A program made the position numbers and the translations under genes. This document shows, one piece after another, positions 11,440-24,123 of a stretch of DNA of 64,000 nt. The stretch spans positions 3,495,001 to 3,559,000 of the forward strand of contig NC_088188.1 of assembly GCF_028769735.1 (NCBI RefSeq), read 5' to 3'. The stretch comes from Zonotrichia leucophrys gambelii. Its lineage: Eukaryota; Chordata; Aves; Passeriformes; Passerellidae. Below the pieces are notes generated by a model. It made no database searches and was not told where the DNA came from. It saw only the letters and a list, made by a program, of their open reading frames with translations. Positions within the stretch are counted from its first letter, which is position 1, and every line of letters starts with the position of its first letter.

Positions 11440-14345
11440 TTAGTGTCACTCTTGCACCGAGGTTGAGGCAAGAGAGAGGCAGGATTGTAGCAAAGGCACA
11501 AAAGGCTTTATTCAAAAGAACCACACGGTTTTTATAGAGTGGTACAACAGGTTCTATTCTATTGCCTAACTAACAGAAACATCTTTCTCACACACGGTCC
11601 TTGAGAGCAACAGAAAAATAAAGTAGAAAAACACACCTGCAAATTTTTTATGCTCCACGAATTATCACATCTTTCCAAATCCCTAAAACTTCTCACAAGT
11701 CACTGTGAGGAACACTTACTGTTTCTCTCTCTTTCTCATCTCCTAATGTGTGGATCCCATGGCATCCACACATTAGGATGCTTTTCTCTGCCACCCCTTT
11801 AGCGACTTTATCTGCCAGTCCGTTTCCCACACTAATTGATGTATTTCCAAATGGAAGAGCTTTGCAATGCACGACAGCCACTTTGGCTGGTACCTGAACA
11901 CTTTCTAGTACGTGTCTGATAATGTCTCCACCTTTGACAGGAGATCCTTGTGCTGAAAGGAGCCCTCCTTTGTTCCAGAGAGCTCCAGGGGCATGTACTG
12001 CTCCAAATGCACACTTAGAATTAGCCCATATGCTCCCCTTCTTCCCTGTGACAGTTCCAGGCTGCCATAGACGGAGCAGCTCAGCCTTGTGTGCACAGGT
12101 GGTAAGAAGTAATGGGATGGCTTGGATTGGGCCCTACTGCCCACCCAATCTTCTGCTCTCCTTTGATCACAAAATTGCTCCCACTTGTGGACAATTCCCA
12201 GTCCGGATCTTCTCCCAGAGGATCTCCTCTGCTGCAGTGAAGCTGATGAACACTGTCATGTTGTGAGGCTTCTTTCTGGTACAGATCCCAAGAACGTGGC
12301 TGGCTGCAAGGCAGAGGTGTCTGCAGTTCCACATCATCCTGGTCCAACAGGACAGCTTGGGGGTAACCAGTGGCCTCCTTTTTGTCCTAGAGCTGAGAGG
12401 ACCAAGGGTGGAACATGAACAGTCATCTTTTGGCCCATGGTTCATTGTGGACTTCTTGTATTAAAATGCAGTTGCTGCTACAAGTCAAAGGCACTTAAGG
12501 GACATCCCTTAACTGACACTGTCCACTTGTTTGGAAAAATATCCTATGGCCCTTTTCCATGTCCATAACCTCTGAGCTAACACCCGTAGTGCAACACGTC
12601 AGTGTTCATGAACAAACTGCTCAAGAGGCTTGGTCAAGTCAGGCAATGCCTGTGCAGGGCTGACATTAGAGCTCTCTTGGGCTCTCTGAAAGCCTCTGCC
12701 ATTCTGGAGTCCACTCCAGCACCTCCTTGGTGCAGCACCTCCTTGGGCAATTCTCAGGGCTTCATATAAAGGTCTTACCATAGGCCAGAATTAGGAATCA
12801 GATCCCAGACCAACCACCCATTCCTAGAAATGTTCTTGACTTGCAAACAGACTCTGGCTCTGGAGTTTGGCTCTGTCCTTTTGGTTCCTGTCCCTGGGAA
12901 ATGGTGAACCTTAGATACGTAAGATACTCTTTTGCACTCTGGGCCTTCTTCTTGGATACCCTGTAACTGGCTTGTCCTAAAAAAGTTCAGGAAACTAAGA
13001 GTCATTTCAATGCATCCAGCTTGAGTTCCTGTATCAAGTAAAAGATCACCTATATACTCTAGCAAAGCCATATCCTCATTCTCCTTTTCCCATACCTCCA
13101 ATCTTGCGCCTATTGGTTCTTGTCTTGGGGTGACAGTATGAGACGATGTCCCCTGTTGTGTGCTTTATGCCCAGACATGGGTCCTGTAACTTTAAGCTAG
13201 GTCTGAGAGAGGGGTGGAAAGCCGGTGGAATTCTTTTGGTGTGGTGTTCACCCATCCTCCCCAGGCTCGCTCAGCTGTGTTGTGCAGCACAGACAGAGGG
13301 AGGACATCCTGGCTTTTAGCTTCTTGTTCTTTGATAATGCAAGAAGGTTTTCCAGCACTGTGGCACCTTCTCCTGGAACTGTTTGGCTTTGTCCCGGCCC
13401 AAAACACCAGAACATCTCCGGGAGCCCTGTGCCACGGCCGCAGGGGAGGCCCTGGGATGCCCATCCCGGCTCTGGGCTGCTGGAGCCGAGCCACACCTAC
13501 AGAAAGAGCTCTGAATCCTCCAGCTTTGTCTGCAGAAGGTTTGAAGATCTAATTTGTTCTTTTTCCCGTGCCGGCCTGCACTCTGTGTGTTAAATAAACA
13601 GCTTTTTTCACTTTCCTCCAAAAAATTCCTTGCTGTGGGTGGCAGGGAGTGCCCAAACCTGTTTTCTTTAGAGGGGATGTTTCCTCCTAACTTGTCTCCA
13701 ATCCAGACATTTCTCAAACAATGTGGGGTGATTTTTTCACCCTAGAGGAAGAACATTCCACTTCAATTGGGTTTCATGGCCTATCAAGGAACTTTCCATT
13801 CAAGAAACAAGAGCTGACTTTCAGTTTCAAGGGCAATGCAGAAAAAAAGGATCCTTAACATCCACAACAGTAGACACATCAGGACTCATCAGATTCCTTA
13901 AATGGGGTAAAAAGGACTTTTATAAGGACTTGCTACCACTGGGTCTCAGTCTCACACTATTTCATTGACAGCTCTGGCTTCTTGTACTGGCCTGTGTTCC
14001 TTAGTATGTGCTTCCTTTACCAGCAGGAGAGGAGTCCTATATTGTGACTCACATTCCCTTAGTGATCCATCTTGCAAACTTTAGCAATTCATTCTTCTAA
14101 CCCTCTTCTAGCTTCTAACTTCAACAAATATTTTTCTGCCTAACCAGTCCTCCGTCAGGCTCCAACTGAATCCTTACTGGTTCCACTGCTTTGGATTTCC
14201 CTGGAATTCCATCGCTCCACACCAACACAGTGACAGTGTTTTCCACCCCCTCCCAACAGGGATGTGCAGGATGGAAAGACTGATCCAGCATTCCCTGCTG
14301 ACATTGCCCTCTCCGAGCCTCTGTCCCCACTTTTGCCATTACCAC
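11440..14345 (-). mobile_element. decayed endogenous retrovirus (pol remnant and LTR end)
   Basis: Read on the - strand, broken frames resemble retroviral pol: an N-terminal reverse-transcriptase-like piece at 14345-14121, a central reverse-transcriptase-like piece at 13101-12775, and the end of RNase H at about 12144-11693. An LTR-like end with a polyadenylation signal (AATAAA, plus-strand 11506-11511) follows at about 11440-11560. Frameshifts and stops separate the pieces, so no functional protein is predicted. The element interrupts the B-C spacer; gag and env are not recognised. The affinity looks gammaretrovirus-like from the pol pattern, with moderate confidence. Confidence 0.6.
13130..13750 (+). 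mobile_element. possible LTR nested in the ERV
   Basis: This GC-richer block splits the pol remnant and has a polyadenylation-like AAATAAACAGC at about 13592 followed by a pyrimidine-rich tail, as in avian LTR R-U5 ends. Exact TG/CA ends and a target duplication were not found, so the limits are approximate. Confidence 0.35.
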
Positions 14346-15149
14346 AATTCTTCCACCTGGAGTTAACAGTGTGACTGAAATTCCCTTACTAAAATCCCAG
14401 GGCTCTTTGCCATGAGCTCACTGGATGGGAGCATCAGAGGATCTCCCTGAAAAATCTCTGGAGGGCACTGGAGTCCTCTCGATCCTGTGAATCCATGGAG
14501 CAAAAGAAGGAGGAAAGTTCCATCTGGGTCATTAGAAACTGTCACCAAAACTTGGATAAATGAAATCCTCAAGCACTGTCATGTTAGTATTAGCGAGTTA
14601 GGCATTATTTTATTCTGGTCAGCGCATGTGGAGGGGATAGTTCCAGCCACACACACACACACACACACACAAAATTTTTTACTTAATTGTCTGTTTTTAG
14701 CACACAAAAGGATCAATGGTCATCCATTCTAATTCACATAATTCTCTTCATTATTTAGCATTCCAACCTCTATTGGTTAGAGCTTTCTTGCTTCTCATCC
14801 TAATTGGCCCATATTTTGGAGTCTGTTTTTTATTTTTCTCCAAGATAGAGAGTTTTCCAGCATATACTGAATTATCTTTATTAATCTCTTCTTTGTCTTC
14901 TGCTCTATGACAGAGCTCCTTGGCGGGCTATAAATTCTGCATTTTACATGTCCACTTCTCAGCTTTGTTCACTGAAGCTGTCAAGGGTTAGTTTAGCAAA
15001 ACTGAAAGTTTCCCTGATTTTCCTAATCAAGCTCTAATAATAACACCCTCTGAAAAGAAGTACAGCTAACTTCTGGCTAAGAGTAGAACTTAGAATGCTA
15101 AAGACTAATTAACACAATTAATGAAAAGTTATGAAATTGCAAGCCCCTT
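14346..15149. other. B-C spacer remainder
   Basis: This stretch holds a (CA)n microsatellite and AT-rich sequence. From about 14960 on it matches the end of the A-B spacer at about 3790-3960. An open frame at 14363-14572 (-) may be further ERV sequence. No gene is supported. Confidence 0.4.
14648..14670. repeat. (CA)n microsatellite
   Basis: About 11 uninterrupted CA dinucleotides, followed by an A/T run. Confidence 0.95.
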
Positions 15150-15639
15150 AACTTGCTGTAGAGCTTTGGAGTAGGAAGTACTAGGGGTGAACAGAACATA
15201 GTTTGGAAAGGGGCTGGTTGGGTGGATGGCTGCGGTTTGAAGGGAAGAACTTGGTTTGTCTTCCCCAACAGTCTTGGGGATATTGCCAGGAGAAATTATT
15301 TCACTGTGTTCTTTAGGGACTGTCAACCTGACATAAAACCTGACTTGGAGGAAAATGTCCAAGGGCTCCACCCACGGAGACTTTTTGCCCTGAACTCCTG
15401 AGAACAAAGGAGTCTGTGCCCCAACAACCCCATAGCTCGGCCAGGAGCTCATGCACAGCACCCCACTGCTTCCCTGGCATTGGCTGATCCCAATGGATGC
15501 TCCAAACCAGGCTGTGGGTTTGCAGCAGTGGAGGAACTGGCTCAGATGTAACACAAATCTTAAACTGATCCAAAGAAAAACAATGAGGCTGGACTCTCCT
15601 GGCAGAACTTGGAGCACTTTTTGGGAAGTAAAAGGACTG

Positions 15640-15930
15640 TAAAAGGGCTGGAGGTGGACTTTGCACAAGGGCCTGGCATGGGAATGGCTTCACAATGAGA
15701 GAGGGGAGACATAGGTGGGATATTGGGAAGAAATTCTTTCCTGGGAGTGTGATGATGCCTTGACAGAGTCTGTCCCATTCCTGGAAGTGTCCAAGACCAG
15801 GTGAGATGGGATCTTGCAGCAACCTGGTCTAGTGGAAAATGTTCCTTTACCTGTCCCTGACAAGGGGTGAAATGAGATGATCTTTTAGATCCCTTCCAGC
15901 CCACGCCATTCCAAGAATCCATTAATCTAT
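15640..15930 (+). repeat. CR1 LINE 3' tail upstream of copy C
   Basis: This is the same CR1 tail as before copy B: GGAGGTGGACTTTGCACAAG, then GATATTGGGAAGAAATTC, ending in CCACGCCATTCCAAGAATCC. Confidence 0.75.
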
Positions 15931-15999
15931 GACTTCATTGGACCCACTGACTTCATTGACCCAATGACTTCACTGGCTCCCAGGAGTGGAGTGGGGTGG

Positions 16000-16012
16000 G
16001 TTGCCTGGCAGC
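16000..16012 (+). promoter_or_regulatory. X-box-like RFX site, copy C
   Basis: GTTGCCTGGCAGC, 223 bases before the ATG, has one change from the inverted repeat GTTGCCTGGCAAC found in copies D and E. Confidence 0.55.
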
Positions 16013-16235
16013 AGGAGTTGTGCTGAGTAGGGGCATCAGCAGAGCCGGCCTCAGTTCTGCCAGGGATTCGGAAGGAGAAGGACCCTGCTGGCTGCTCGTG
16101 CGTTCTATTGTCACTTTTCCTCATTGCTTCTCTCAACCCTTTTGTTCACCCTATTTGTCATCCATTTTGCTCGTTCCTAACAGACCCAACTGGGCAGAAG
16201 GCTTGCGACAAATCAGGGACAGAGAGTGTGCAGAC

Positions 16236-19200
16236 ATGGCAACATTTTTGAACACACTCAGCCTCTCCCAGATGCTGGATCTCGCCATCGGGATGCCCCA
16301 GGAGGGGACTGTTCACTTTGCAGCCATGAGAAAACTGATGCAGGCCGTGCTGGAGCACCTGGATGTGCAGTACCTGACCAGCCAGGAGCCGTGGCCAGGA
16401 CACCTGAGTGGCCCCTCACTTGCTGATGTGGCCACTAACATGGAAAATATGAAGAAGGAGATGGAGGACTACAAGAAACAGATGTCTGAGGTACAAGCTC
16501 TCCCCAGCTCCTGGGCACTCCCCCAGCAGACAGCCCCTCCCCACTTCCTCAGACAGCAGTGCTTGGCTCTGCCCTCACTGCCCTGGCAGAGCTGCTGGCA
16601 GGGGCTCTTTGCTGTCTGGATGGGCTTCAGTGCTCTGGCACTGAGCCCCGCTGGGGCAGGTGGCACCGGGACTCTCCCTGCTCACCTGGCTGTGCCAAGG
16701 GCTGCCCGTGCCAGGGTGGGGCTCTTTGGGGTGTTGCTGCCCTGGCCATCACCTCTGACATCCCTGGTTCTGGGCCTGTTTCACAGGTTATTAATGACGT
16801 GATTGGTGGCATAAAGGCAGAACTTTCCCACTTCTCAGATGATATTAAGAAGATGCAGAGAGCCCAGGTTTGTGCACACCAGTGTGGTTGTGCTGGTCAT
16901 GTGGCCTCCACTCCTTGTTGCTGATACCACTTTCTCCTACAGTCCTACATGACAGATGAAATCAAGAGGATCCAGGACCAGGTGAACTGCTGCTGGGAGC
17001 GAGTTCTGGGTCTGAGAGCGCAGCCCGTGCCCTCTGCTCTGCTGGCTGGAGGCTCAGCACCCTTGGCCCTGCTCGATGCAGGGACCGTGCTGCCTGCAGA
17101 GCCCTGCCAGCCTGGCTGAGCCCAGCCCTGCCCTTCCCCCGGTGCTCCACAAACCACAGCAGGGGCCAAGGGCTTGCGGGGCCCCACTGACCCTGCCAGA
17201 GGCTCACTGCCACCACTGCTCTCTCCTAGGACATGGAGCTCCGTGAGGAGGTTGACAGGATAAAGACAACACAGATCCGCATGGAAGGAGACGTAAAGAA
17301 GCTAAAGGAAACCCCTGCCTTAGTGAGTTGTTGGGTTGTGTAATCTTTGGGTTCTCTTGGGGAACTTCAGTGTGACTCCAAGAGCAGGGTTTGGGGTCAG
17401 GCTCTCAGTACTGCGTTGGGGCCCAGGGTCTTTCTGTGTATCTGAAGAGCCCCCATGCTGAGACAACATGATGTCTGTGCCCTGACTCTACCGTCACTGA
17501 CCTTCCCAGATTAAGCAGCTGGGAGAGGACCTTAACAAGCTGAGGGAGGATGCAGCCAGGTGGAGAGAAGAGAGCAGAGACGAGATCTTTCAGCAAATTG
17601 AGTAAGGGGACAGGAGTGGGTTCATATCCTGGGGGTCTGGCAGCATCCTGGTTTGTGGGCATGGGATGCCCAGCAGCCCTGCAGGGCTCACCCTGCCCTT
17701 GCCCCCATCTCTCTGGCCAGGGCTTTGCGGCAGGAGACAAAGGCACAGCTGCAGAAGATAGATGAGCAGGAGATGAGATGTGCCAGGATGGAGGAGCTGG
17801 TGACTGCGACCATCAACAAAGTGAAGGAGCAGGTGAGGTCCTGGGGGAGCACTCCCATCACTCCTGGCTTGGTGCAGTAGTCCTGGTGGGGTTCCCAGCC
17901 ATATTCCCCAACTTGCTGGGGCCACCCAGAAGTGCTCGTTCCATTCATCTCATCTCTGAGCCAATTAATTCCGTCTTTCCTGCAGCTTGGGGTGACAGAA
18001 ACGGAGGAACTACAGGAGCAGGAAGAGGGGACTGGAGACTGTTGCACCTTCAACATTAGAGAGTGTGTGATGGAGCTCCTCAAGCGCTGCGAGAACCTCC
18101 AGGAGCAGGTGGAATCCCTGGAGTCTCAGCAGGTGGCCATGGGAAAGTGCAACAAAATGATGAGGAAATATGTCCAGGTAGGCAGCTGGCAGCATGGTGG
18201 ACTGAGGACATCCCCGGGGGTAGACACAAATTGCCCCAAAGGGGCCTGAACCAGTCAGCAGCATGGACAGAAATTAAAGCCTTGATGCAAACGTCCTGCT
18301 GGCACTGAGAGCTCATGGCCACTCGCTGAGCAATGTGTCTGCCCCTGAGGAGCAGCCAACTCCCTTCTGCACAGTACATGGTTTTATCTTCCAAGGAGCT
18401 GGAGCGTGACCAGGAGCGGCTGCACTACGTGGAGGCTGCAGTTGTGCAGATGAAAGGAGACTGTGAGAAGCTCAGCTTTGTTTCTGGGAACCTGCAGAAA
18501 GACTCTGAACAAAAGCAGAAAGAAATCGAGGTGTGTGGCTGACACTCCTGTATTGTGTGATCCTCCCCAGACTTTCCTTGTGATTCCAGGCAGGGATCAC
18601 CAGAATGTCTCCCTGCCGACCTTTTCAACCCTGTGCTGGTTCCAAGTGCCTTTCCTTGAGGTTTTTGGGCAGGGGGAGTGGATTCTGTTCTCCTGGACAG
18701 GATGCAGCTCCAACCTTGCTTGGTGTCATCATGTGTGTTCCTTTCTGTGCTGAAAGATGCTGGTCCAGTCTCTGCAGAAGCTGCAGAAGGAGAAAGCAGA
18801 TCAGAAGGACATGTTGGCAGTGATGGACATGGTACAGTCTAGAGGGGCCTCTGTGCCAGCCCAGGGCTTCCCAGGCAGGGTGACAAATGCCCCTTGTCCC
18901 TTGGGGGCTGGGTGGCTGAAGTGGTCTGGGGAGGGACAATTTCCCAAGCTCAGGGGGTCCCTCACCCTTCATATGGTGGCACCAAGCTCAGCAGGGTGAT
19001 GGGGCAAATGGGGCCACAGCAGCCTGAAAGGGGCATGATGGCCTGCAGGAAGCACTCCTCCCGCTGCCCCTCACACGCTGGCCCTGCCTGCCGTTCCTCA
19101 TCCCTCTCCAAACTGCTCTCCTGCCCTTCCCCTCTGCTAGAAAGCAGACAAAGCTGCCTTGGGCAGCAAAGTCAATCACAGACAGCTTGAAGTAAATATG

Positions 19201-21852
19201 GAGCGTGTGGATGAGAGGATGCAGGAGTTGCAGAGCCAGATTTCAGGCCAGGAGCAGCACTGGAACAATACACAGAAGCAGATCGGCCATGTGGACGAGA
19301 AGAAGGTGAGGGGTTCCTCGTCCCCACCACGAGGAACCGGCACCTTTGTGACTTGGCAGCCTGAGGCAGTATCCCTCTGAGGATCCCCCTCCAGGCTTTT
19401 CCCTGGAGAGCTCCATGTCACATCCTGGAGCAGCTGGCTGAGGCTGTGCACCTGTTCACAGCTGGATCGCCTGGAGCTGAGAACTTTCAGGAACCAGATG
19501 GAGGAGACATGGAGCAGGAACCTGGAGGAGCTTGAGAATAGGATGTTGCGTGAATATGCTGCTGGGTATAAGAAGTGAGTGCCATGGACATTCTGATGGC
19601 TTTGGGGACAGCGATGGCAACTGCTCCTCCCAGGCAGGGCTGTGACACGCACTGCCCCAGAGCTGGGCCGTGCCCTGCCCTCCTGGCTGTGCACACGGGG
19701 GCACTTTGGTGCCAGAGAGGGGCTGAAAGCGCTGCAGGGGCTGCTTGGGATGGTGGCATGGGTGCCTGTGCCCTTCACCTGGCACCAGGCAGCACCTTGG
19801 GGATGGACAGAAGCAGGCTCAAGAGCCCACGGTTCAGCCTGCAATGGCCGTCAGCCTGTGCAATGAGCTGCCCAGCAGCTGGCTGCTGCAGGGAGCTGCT
19901 GCCTGTGTGCTGCAGGGCTGTGGGCCCAGGAGCTCAGCCAGCCCTCTTCCCTCACCCTCCTTAGGCAGCTGCCAGTGCCTTTCTCGTGCCTGTCCTGTGA
20001 CCGCATGCTCAGCGTGCAGGTTCCTGGCCAGTGAGTAGCACCAGTGCCTCGGGGGCAGCGGGGCTGCCATGGGGGGAGATGGGTGCCAGCAGTGACCCGC
20101 TGTGCTGGCCACAGGGGTGACAGTGTCTGCTTGGGAGGGGCTGGTGTGGGGAGCCCCCTCTGCAGCCCTGCCCATCACCAGGGCCTGTGGGGGCTCATCC
20201 CAAGGGCTGCAGGCAGCGGGATGCCAGGGGCTACAATCCCATGGCTTTGGGCTGCTGCCGCCAACAGGAACAGGTTCTTTGTCCTCTGTCACACGCCTGT
20301 GACTCCTGCCCTCCCCAGGTACCCCGAGACACTCCCATATTTGCAGCCGATGCCCCCTAGCAAGGAGCCACCGCCCAGCCAAAGGTAAGGGCCCTGAGGA
20401 CACATCCCCAGCTCCTGGGGTGCAGGGTAGCCCTGACACAGCAAGGAGGGCTCTGCACCTGGGCTGAGGCAGAGGAGCCCGTGGGGACTGGGCAGGGCAG
20501 GGGAGCAGAATGCAGCTGTGGAGGGCCAGTGCTTGCCCCAGGGCTGGGGGCTTTTGCATTCCTTGCCTTGCACTGCCCACCTCTCTGTCCCAGCGTAGCT
20601 GAAAGCACATCTGAGGAGCTGTGTCTGTTTTCAGTCTGAGGTCAGGCTTGATGGGGAGTTGTGTGCCTCCTGTGAAAGGAGTTCCCAAGGGAAATCCCTG
20701 CAGCTCGGCCAGCTCAGATCCTGCCAGCTGGTGTCCTGTGCACAGGGACCTTCCATAGCCATGGCCAGCACGCTGGGCCTTGGAGCCAGAGCCAGCAGAT
20801 CAAACCTGGTGGGATGGGCTTGGGGCTCCTGCAGCAGGTGGACAGGAGCTGGCAGGGACATGCCCCTGCAGGCAGCACTGCCAGTCCCCTCCCTGGTGCA
20901 GTAGGGTGATGCCCTGCATGCCACAGGGCTGGGCACTGAGTGTCCTCTGCCCCATCCCACAGGAAGCCACTGGTCGGTTCCAGTGTCCCCCGTGTGCCGC
21001 AGAGCTCTGGGGACCATGGCAGCTCCATGATGCCAAACATTAAGGCTTACCCACAGAGAAGTGGTCTGCCACAGGCCTTCATGACAGCCCAGAGAAAGGT
21101 AGATATGATGAAGGTGGGGACACAGAATTGTGACTGAGGCATGATGGCATTGCTGACTATGCAGGGGGAATCTGTGCCTTCAGTCCCCAGGAAGATCTGG
21201 GTTGGGAGGATTATTGGGGGATGCTGGAGTGGGCCCTGCATTGCAGCCAACTGCCCTCTCCTTCTCAGCCCAGTGCGACCCTGCTGCAGCACGGTGAGGG
21301 ACATGTCTTGAGGGGCCGCAATGACCACCTTCCTGTGCTGATCAGGAAACAGGCTGTGTCAGGTATGGCCCTGTTAGGGCGTGGGGGTTAACGAGGACAG
21401 GGGGCTGATTGTCTGCTAGGTACAGGCAGGAGGATGAGTAGGGCTCTGTGTACAGGTCTGGGAAGGCTGAGATGGGTATTTGGGTTCTAGACTGCTTTGG
21501 AAGGGGCAGAAGCAGAATGGTGGAGGACTAGCTCATGGGGCAACTGAGCTTGGATCTCTGACGGTCTGTCACTAGGCAGGTGACACTCATGCTGGCCCAT
21601 CCTGGGCCAGCAGAGTTGCTCCAGCCAGTGGCTGGCCCTGGGAAGGTGGGGCTCACCCTCGCTTCCCCCCCAGGTGCTGCTGCCTCTCGACAGCCCCGGC
21701 CAGTCACATCTCCCAGGCTCGTCCCCTGGGCAGAAGAGCGCCTCCAGCCTGTCCCACCCTGCCAGACACCAACGGACCCTGGCCAGCTGGAGATCACTCC
21801 GCGCCCAGTGCTCGACCTGGGACATCTTGTGCGCTGCGACAAACGCCTGTGA
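16236..21852 (+). CDS. QRICH2-like (DUF4795) protein, copy C, complete
   Basis: Sixteen exons: 16236-16490, 16787-16867, 16943-16981, 17230-17322, 17510-17601, 17721-17832, 17986-18177, 18375-18530, 18757-18831, 19141-19305, 19462-19574, 19965-20030, 20319-20384, 20963-21098, 21269-21362, 21674-21852. All ends are GT/AG and the sum is 1914 bases (637 aa), with no internal stop. Residues 1-85 form a globular N-terminal segment (MATFLNTLSLSQML, AAMRKL) like the start of the QRICH2/C16orf96 family. Residues 86 to about 460 are mostly coiled coil. Then come CLSCDR and a basic Pro/Ser tail ending RCDKRL. The long Gln-rich region of full QRICH2 is absent. ATG context is GAC ATG G. Polyadenylation signal 21918-21923. 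By family, a sperm-flagellum structural role is likely; this is inference. Confidence 0.85.
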
Positions 21853-21948
21853 CAATGCCATCAGAAAATTGACTTTTTCCTTTATAAAGTTATTTAGTTA
21901 TATATAGTTATTAATTTAATAAAAACTGTTGAAATTACAGACAGAGCC

Positions 21949-22712
21949 TTGTCTCACAGCCTGTCTCTCCCCGGGCTCCCTGCTGCTCCTTCAGCTCCTT
22001 CTCCCCTGCTCTGGCTCTGCCCCCGGGCTGAGCAGGTCGAGCCCCGGGCCGGGCCCTCAGGCCGCTGCTGCCCCCGCAGCGCCTGCGGGCCAGCCCTGAG
22101 GCTCCGGGCCGGCTGTGGGAGCAGGAGCAGCGCTGCAGAGCCCGCGGCCCTCACGGGCTGCGAAGGCACGGCCACGTGGCCATGGGGCCCGGCTGGCACT
22201 GCCGGCGCTGCTGCTCTCAGCTGCCGCCTGCAATCCTTACAAGCAGCCCTGATGCCGCCTCAGGAGCCGCTCGGAGCCGTGCCCGAGGGCTGGCCCCGAC
22301 CCGCGGACCCCAAGGGCACTTGTCCCTTCATCTCTGCACTGCCACATTCCGAGCTCATTTGTCAGCTTCCTCCTGCCCTTCCTTTCTGCGGGGCAGCGTT
22401 AGGGGCCGGCCCAGCGGCTTTCCTCCCGCAAGGCTGCAGCCCCTTGCCCACAGCTCCCTGGCGGCAGCCAGAGCTGCTTTCCAGTCGGGCAGCCCCGCCG
22501 TGTCCCGCAGCCCGGGCCGGCTCCTGCCCGCTGCCGGCGAGCCCCGACGGCTGGTTCCGGCCGTCCCGGGCAAGAGCAGCTCCCTGGCCGGGGGAACACA
22601 GGGGGACATGGGGGGACACAGGGCAACACACGGGGGCCTCACGGCGGGCACCGCTTCCCCGTGTCCCCATTGCCGTAGAGCAGCGCCGTGTGCGGGGCTG
22701 GCACGGACCCGG
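21949..22712. repeat. GC-rich 3' flank, copy C version
   Basis: A CpG-rich block directly after copy C, repeated inverted after D (23448-24026) and again after E (31283-32040). It is open over long stretches in several frames, as expected of high GC. The E copy breaks the longest frame, so coding is not supported. It may be a CpG island or simply duplicated GC-rich DNA. Copies A, B and F lack it. Confidence 0.6.
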
Positions 22713-23447
22713 GCACAGAGGAATGTCTGTGCTCTCACCAGAGAAAGGGCACTGCATATGTGTGGAAAAATTCACACTGCCAGAGGTTACGCCCAGAAGG
22801 CTGACTGAGGAGTCCTGTAACGTTATCCAAATGTAGTGAGAGGCCATGGAGCAGTTCCCATGGGGACCCTCAAATTGTTGAGGAATGCAGCCCACTTTTA
22901 ATCGTATTTTCCCAGATTCATCACTGTCTTCCTTTCCTCATTGGCGCTGTGGTACCCATACAGACTTCACAAATCGCGTGGTCTATGTTCCACTCTACTA
23001 TGCACTTTTCCCCTCCCCGCTTTTCTTTTTCTTTATATAACAAAACACTATTCATATTCATTGTTCTGTAATTCCAGTAATTTAACACAGCCTTGGATAG
23101 GTAAGGTCTGTGTCGATTAATAACATTTTCCAGAACTGATAATTTCCTCCATTATGTCTCTGTCTCTAAATCACTGGCCCTATCTACAAGCAGATTCACA
23201 GTCTGTTTGTAGAGACACATGCATTTTATACCTTTCACCAGGATGCTCCTCACGTTGTTTTTTGGCTATAAAACCCTGCTGAAAGCATTGCAAATTATGC
23301 AAAATGTGCGTTATGTAACAGTCAGTGGAACCTTGAGAGCTCAATAACAAGGCAAGGCAGCCCAAGGGAGTTATGGGGTCTCCGGCCGCCAAAAGTAGAA
23401 CGTGCATATATCCCTGGCTAGTAACAGCTGATACCATCTTGAGCCAT
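22528..23447. other. palindrome spacer
   Basis: A 920-base spacer between the inverted arms. Its first part (to about 22712) continues the GC-rich flank. Parts of 22713-22757 and about 23238-23400 match, in inverted orientation, the E-D inter-unit spacer at 30605-30390. The 480 bases between them are absent from that spacer, so they are an insertion here or a deletion there. No gene seen. Confidence 0.6.
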
Positions 23448-24123
23448 GCAGGAGCCGGCCCGGGCTGCGGGACACGGCGGGGCTGCCCGACTGGAAAGCA
23501 GCTCTGGCTGCCGCCAGGGAGCTGTGGGCAAGGGGCTGCAGCCTTGCGGGAGGAAAGCCGCTGGGCCGGCCCCTAACGCTGCCCCGCAGAAAGGAAGGGC
23601 AGGAGGAAGCTGACAAATGAGCTCGGAATGTGGCAGTGCAGAGATGAAGGGACAAGTGCCCTTGGGGTCCGCGGGTCGGGGCCAGCCCTCGGGCACGGCT
23701 CCGAGCGGCTCCTGAGGCGGCATCAGGGCTGCTTGTAAGGATTGCAGGCGGCAGCTGAGAGCAGCAGCGCCGGCAGTGCCAGCCGGGCCCCATGGCCACG
23801 TGGCCGTGCCTTCGCAGCCCGTGAGGGCCGCGGGCTCTGCAGCGCTGCTCCTGCTCCCACAGCCGGCCCGGAGCCTCAGGGCTGCCCCGCAGGCGCCGCG
23901 GGGGCAGCAGCGGCCTGAGGGCCCGGCCCGGGGCTCGACCTGCTCAGCCCGGGGGCAGAGCCAGAGCAGGGGAGAAGGAGCTGAAGGAGCAGCAGGGAGC
24001 CCGGGGAGAGACAGGCTGTGAGACAAGGCTCTGTCTGTAATTTCAACAGTTTTTATTAAATTAATAACTATATATAACTAAATAACTTTATAAAGGAAAA
24101 AGTCAATTTTCTGATGACAATTG

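Larger units (their letters stand above)
15150..22527 (+). repeat. left inner palindrome arm (copy C and flanks)
   Basis: This 7.4 kb block holds the copy C upstream region, gene C and its GC-rich 3' flank. It recurs inverted at 23448-30375. The inner end of the match is CGGCTCCTGC (C side, to 22527), facing GCAGGAGCCG from 23448. Exons of C and D are close to identical by eye. Confidence 0.85.

Noticed and set aside
13214..13593. Overlapping + strand frames of 112-122 codons
   Set aside because: They fall in the LTR-like block nested in the ERV and share no protein similarity.
21949..22836. Open frame of 295 codons in the GC-rich flank of copy C
   Set aside because: It is open mainly because of high GC, starts without a good ATG, is altered by length changes in the third copy at 31246-32040, and resembles no family.
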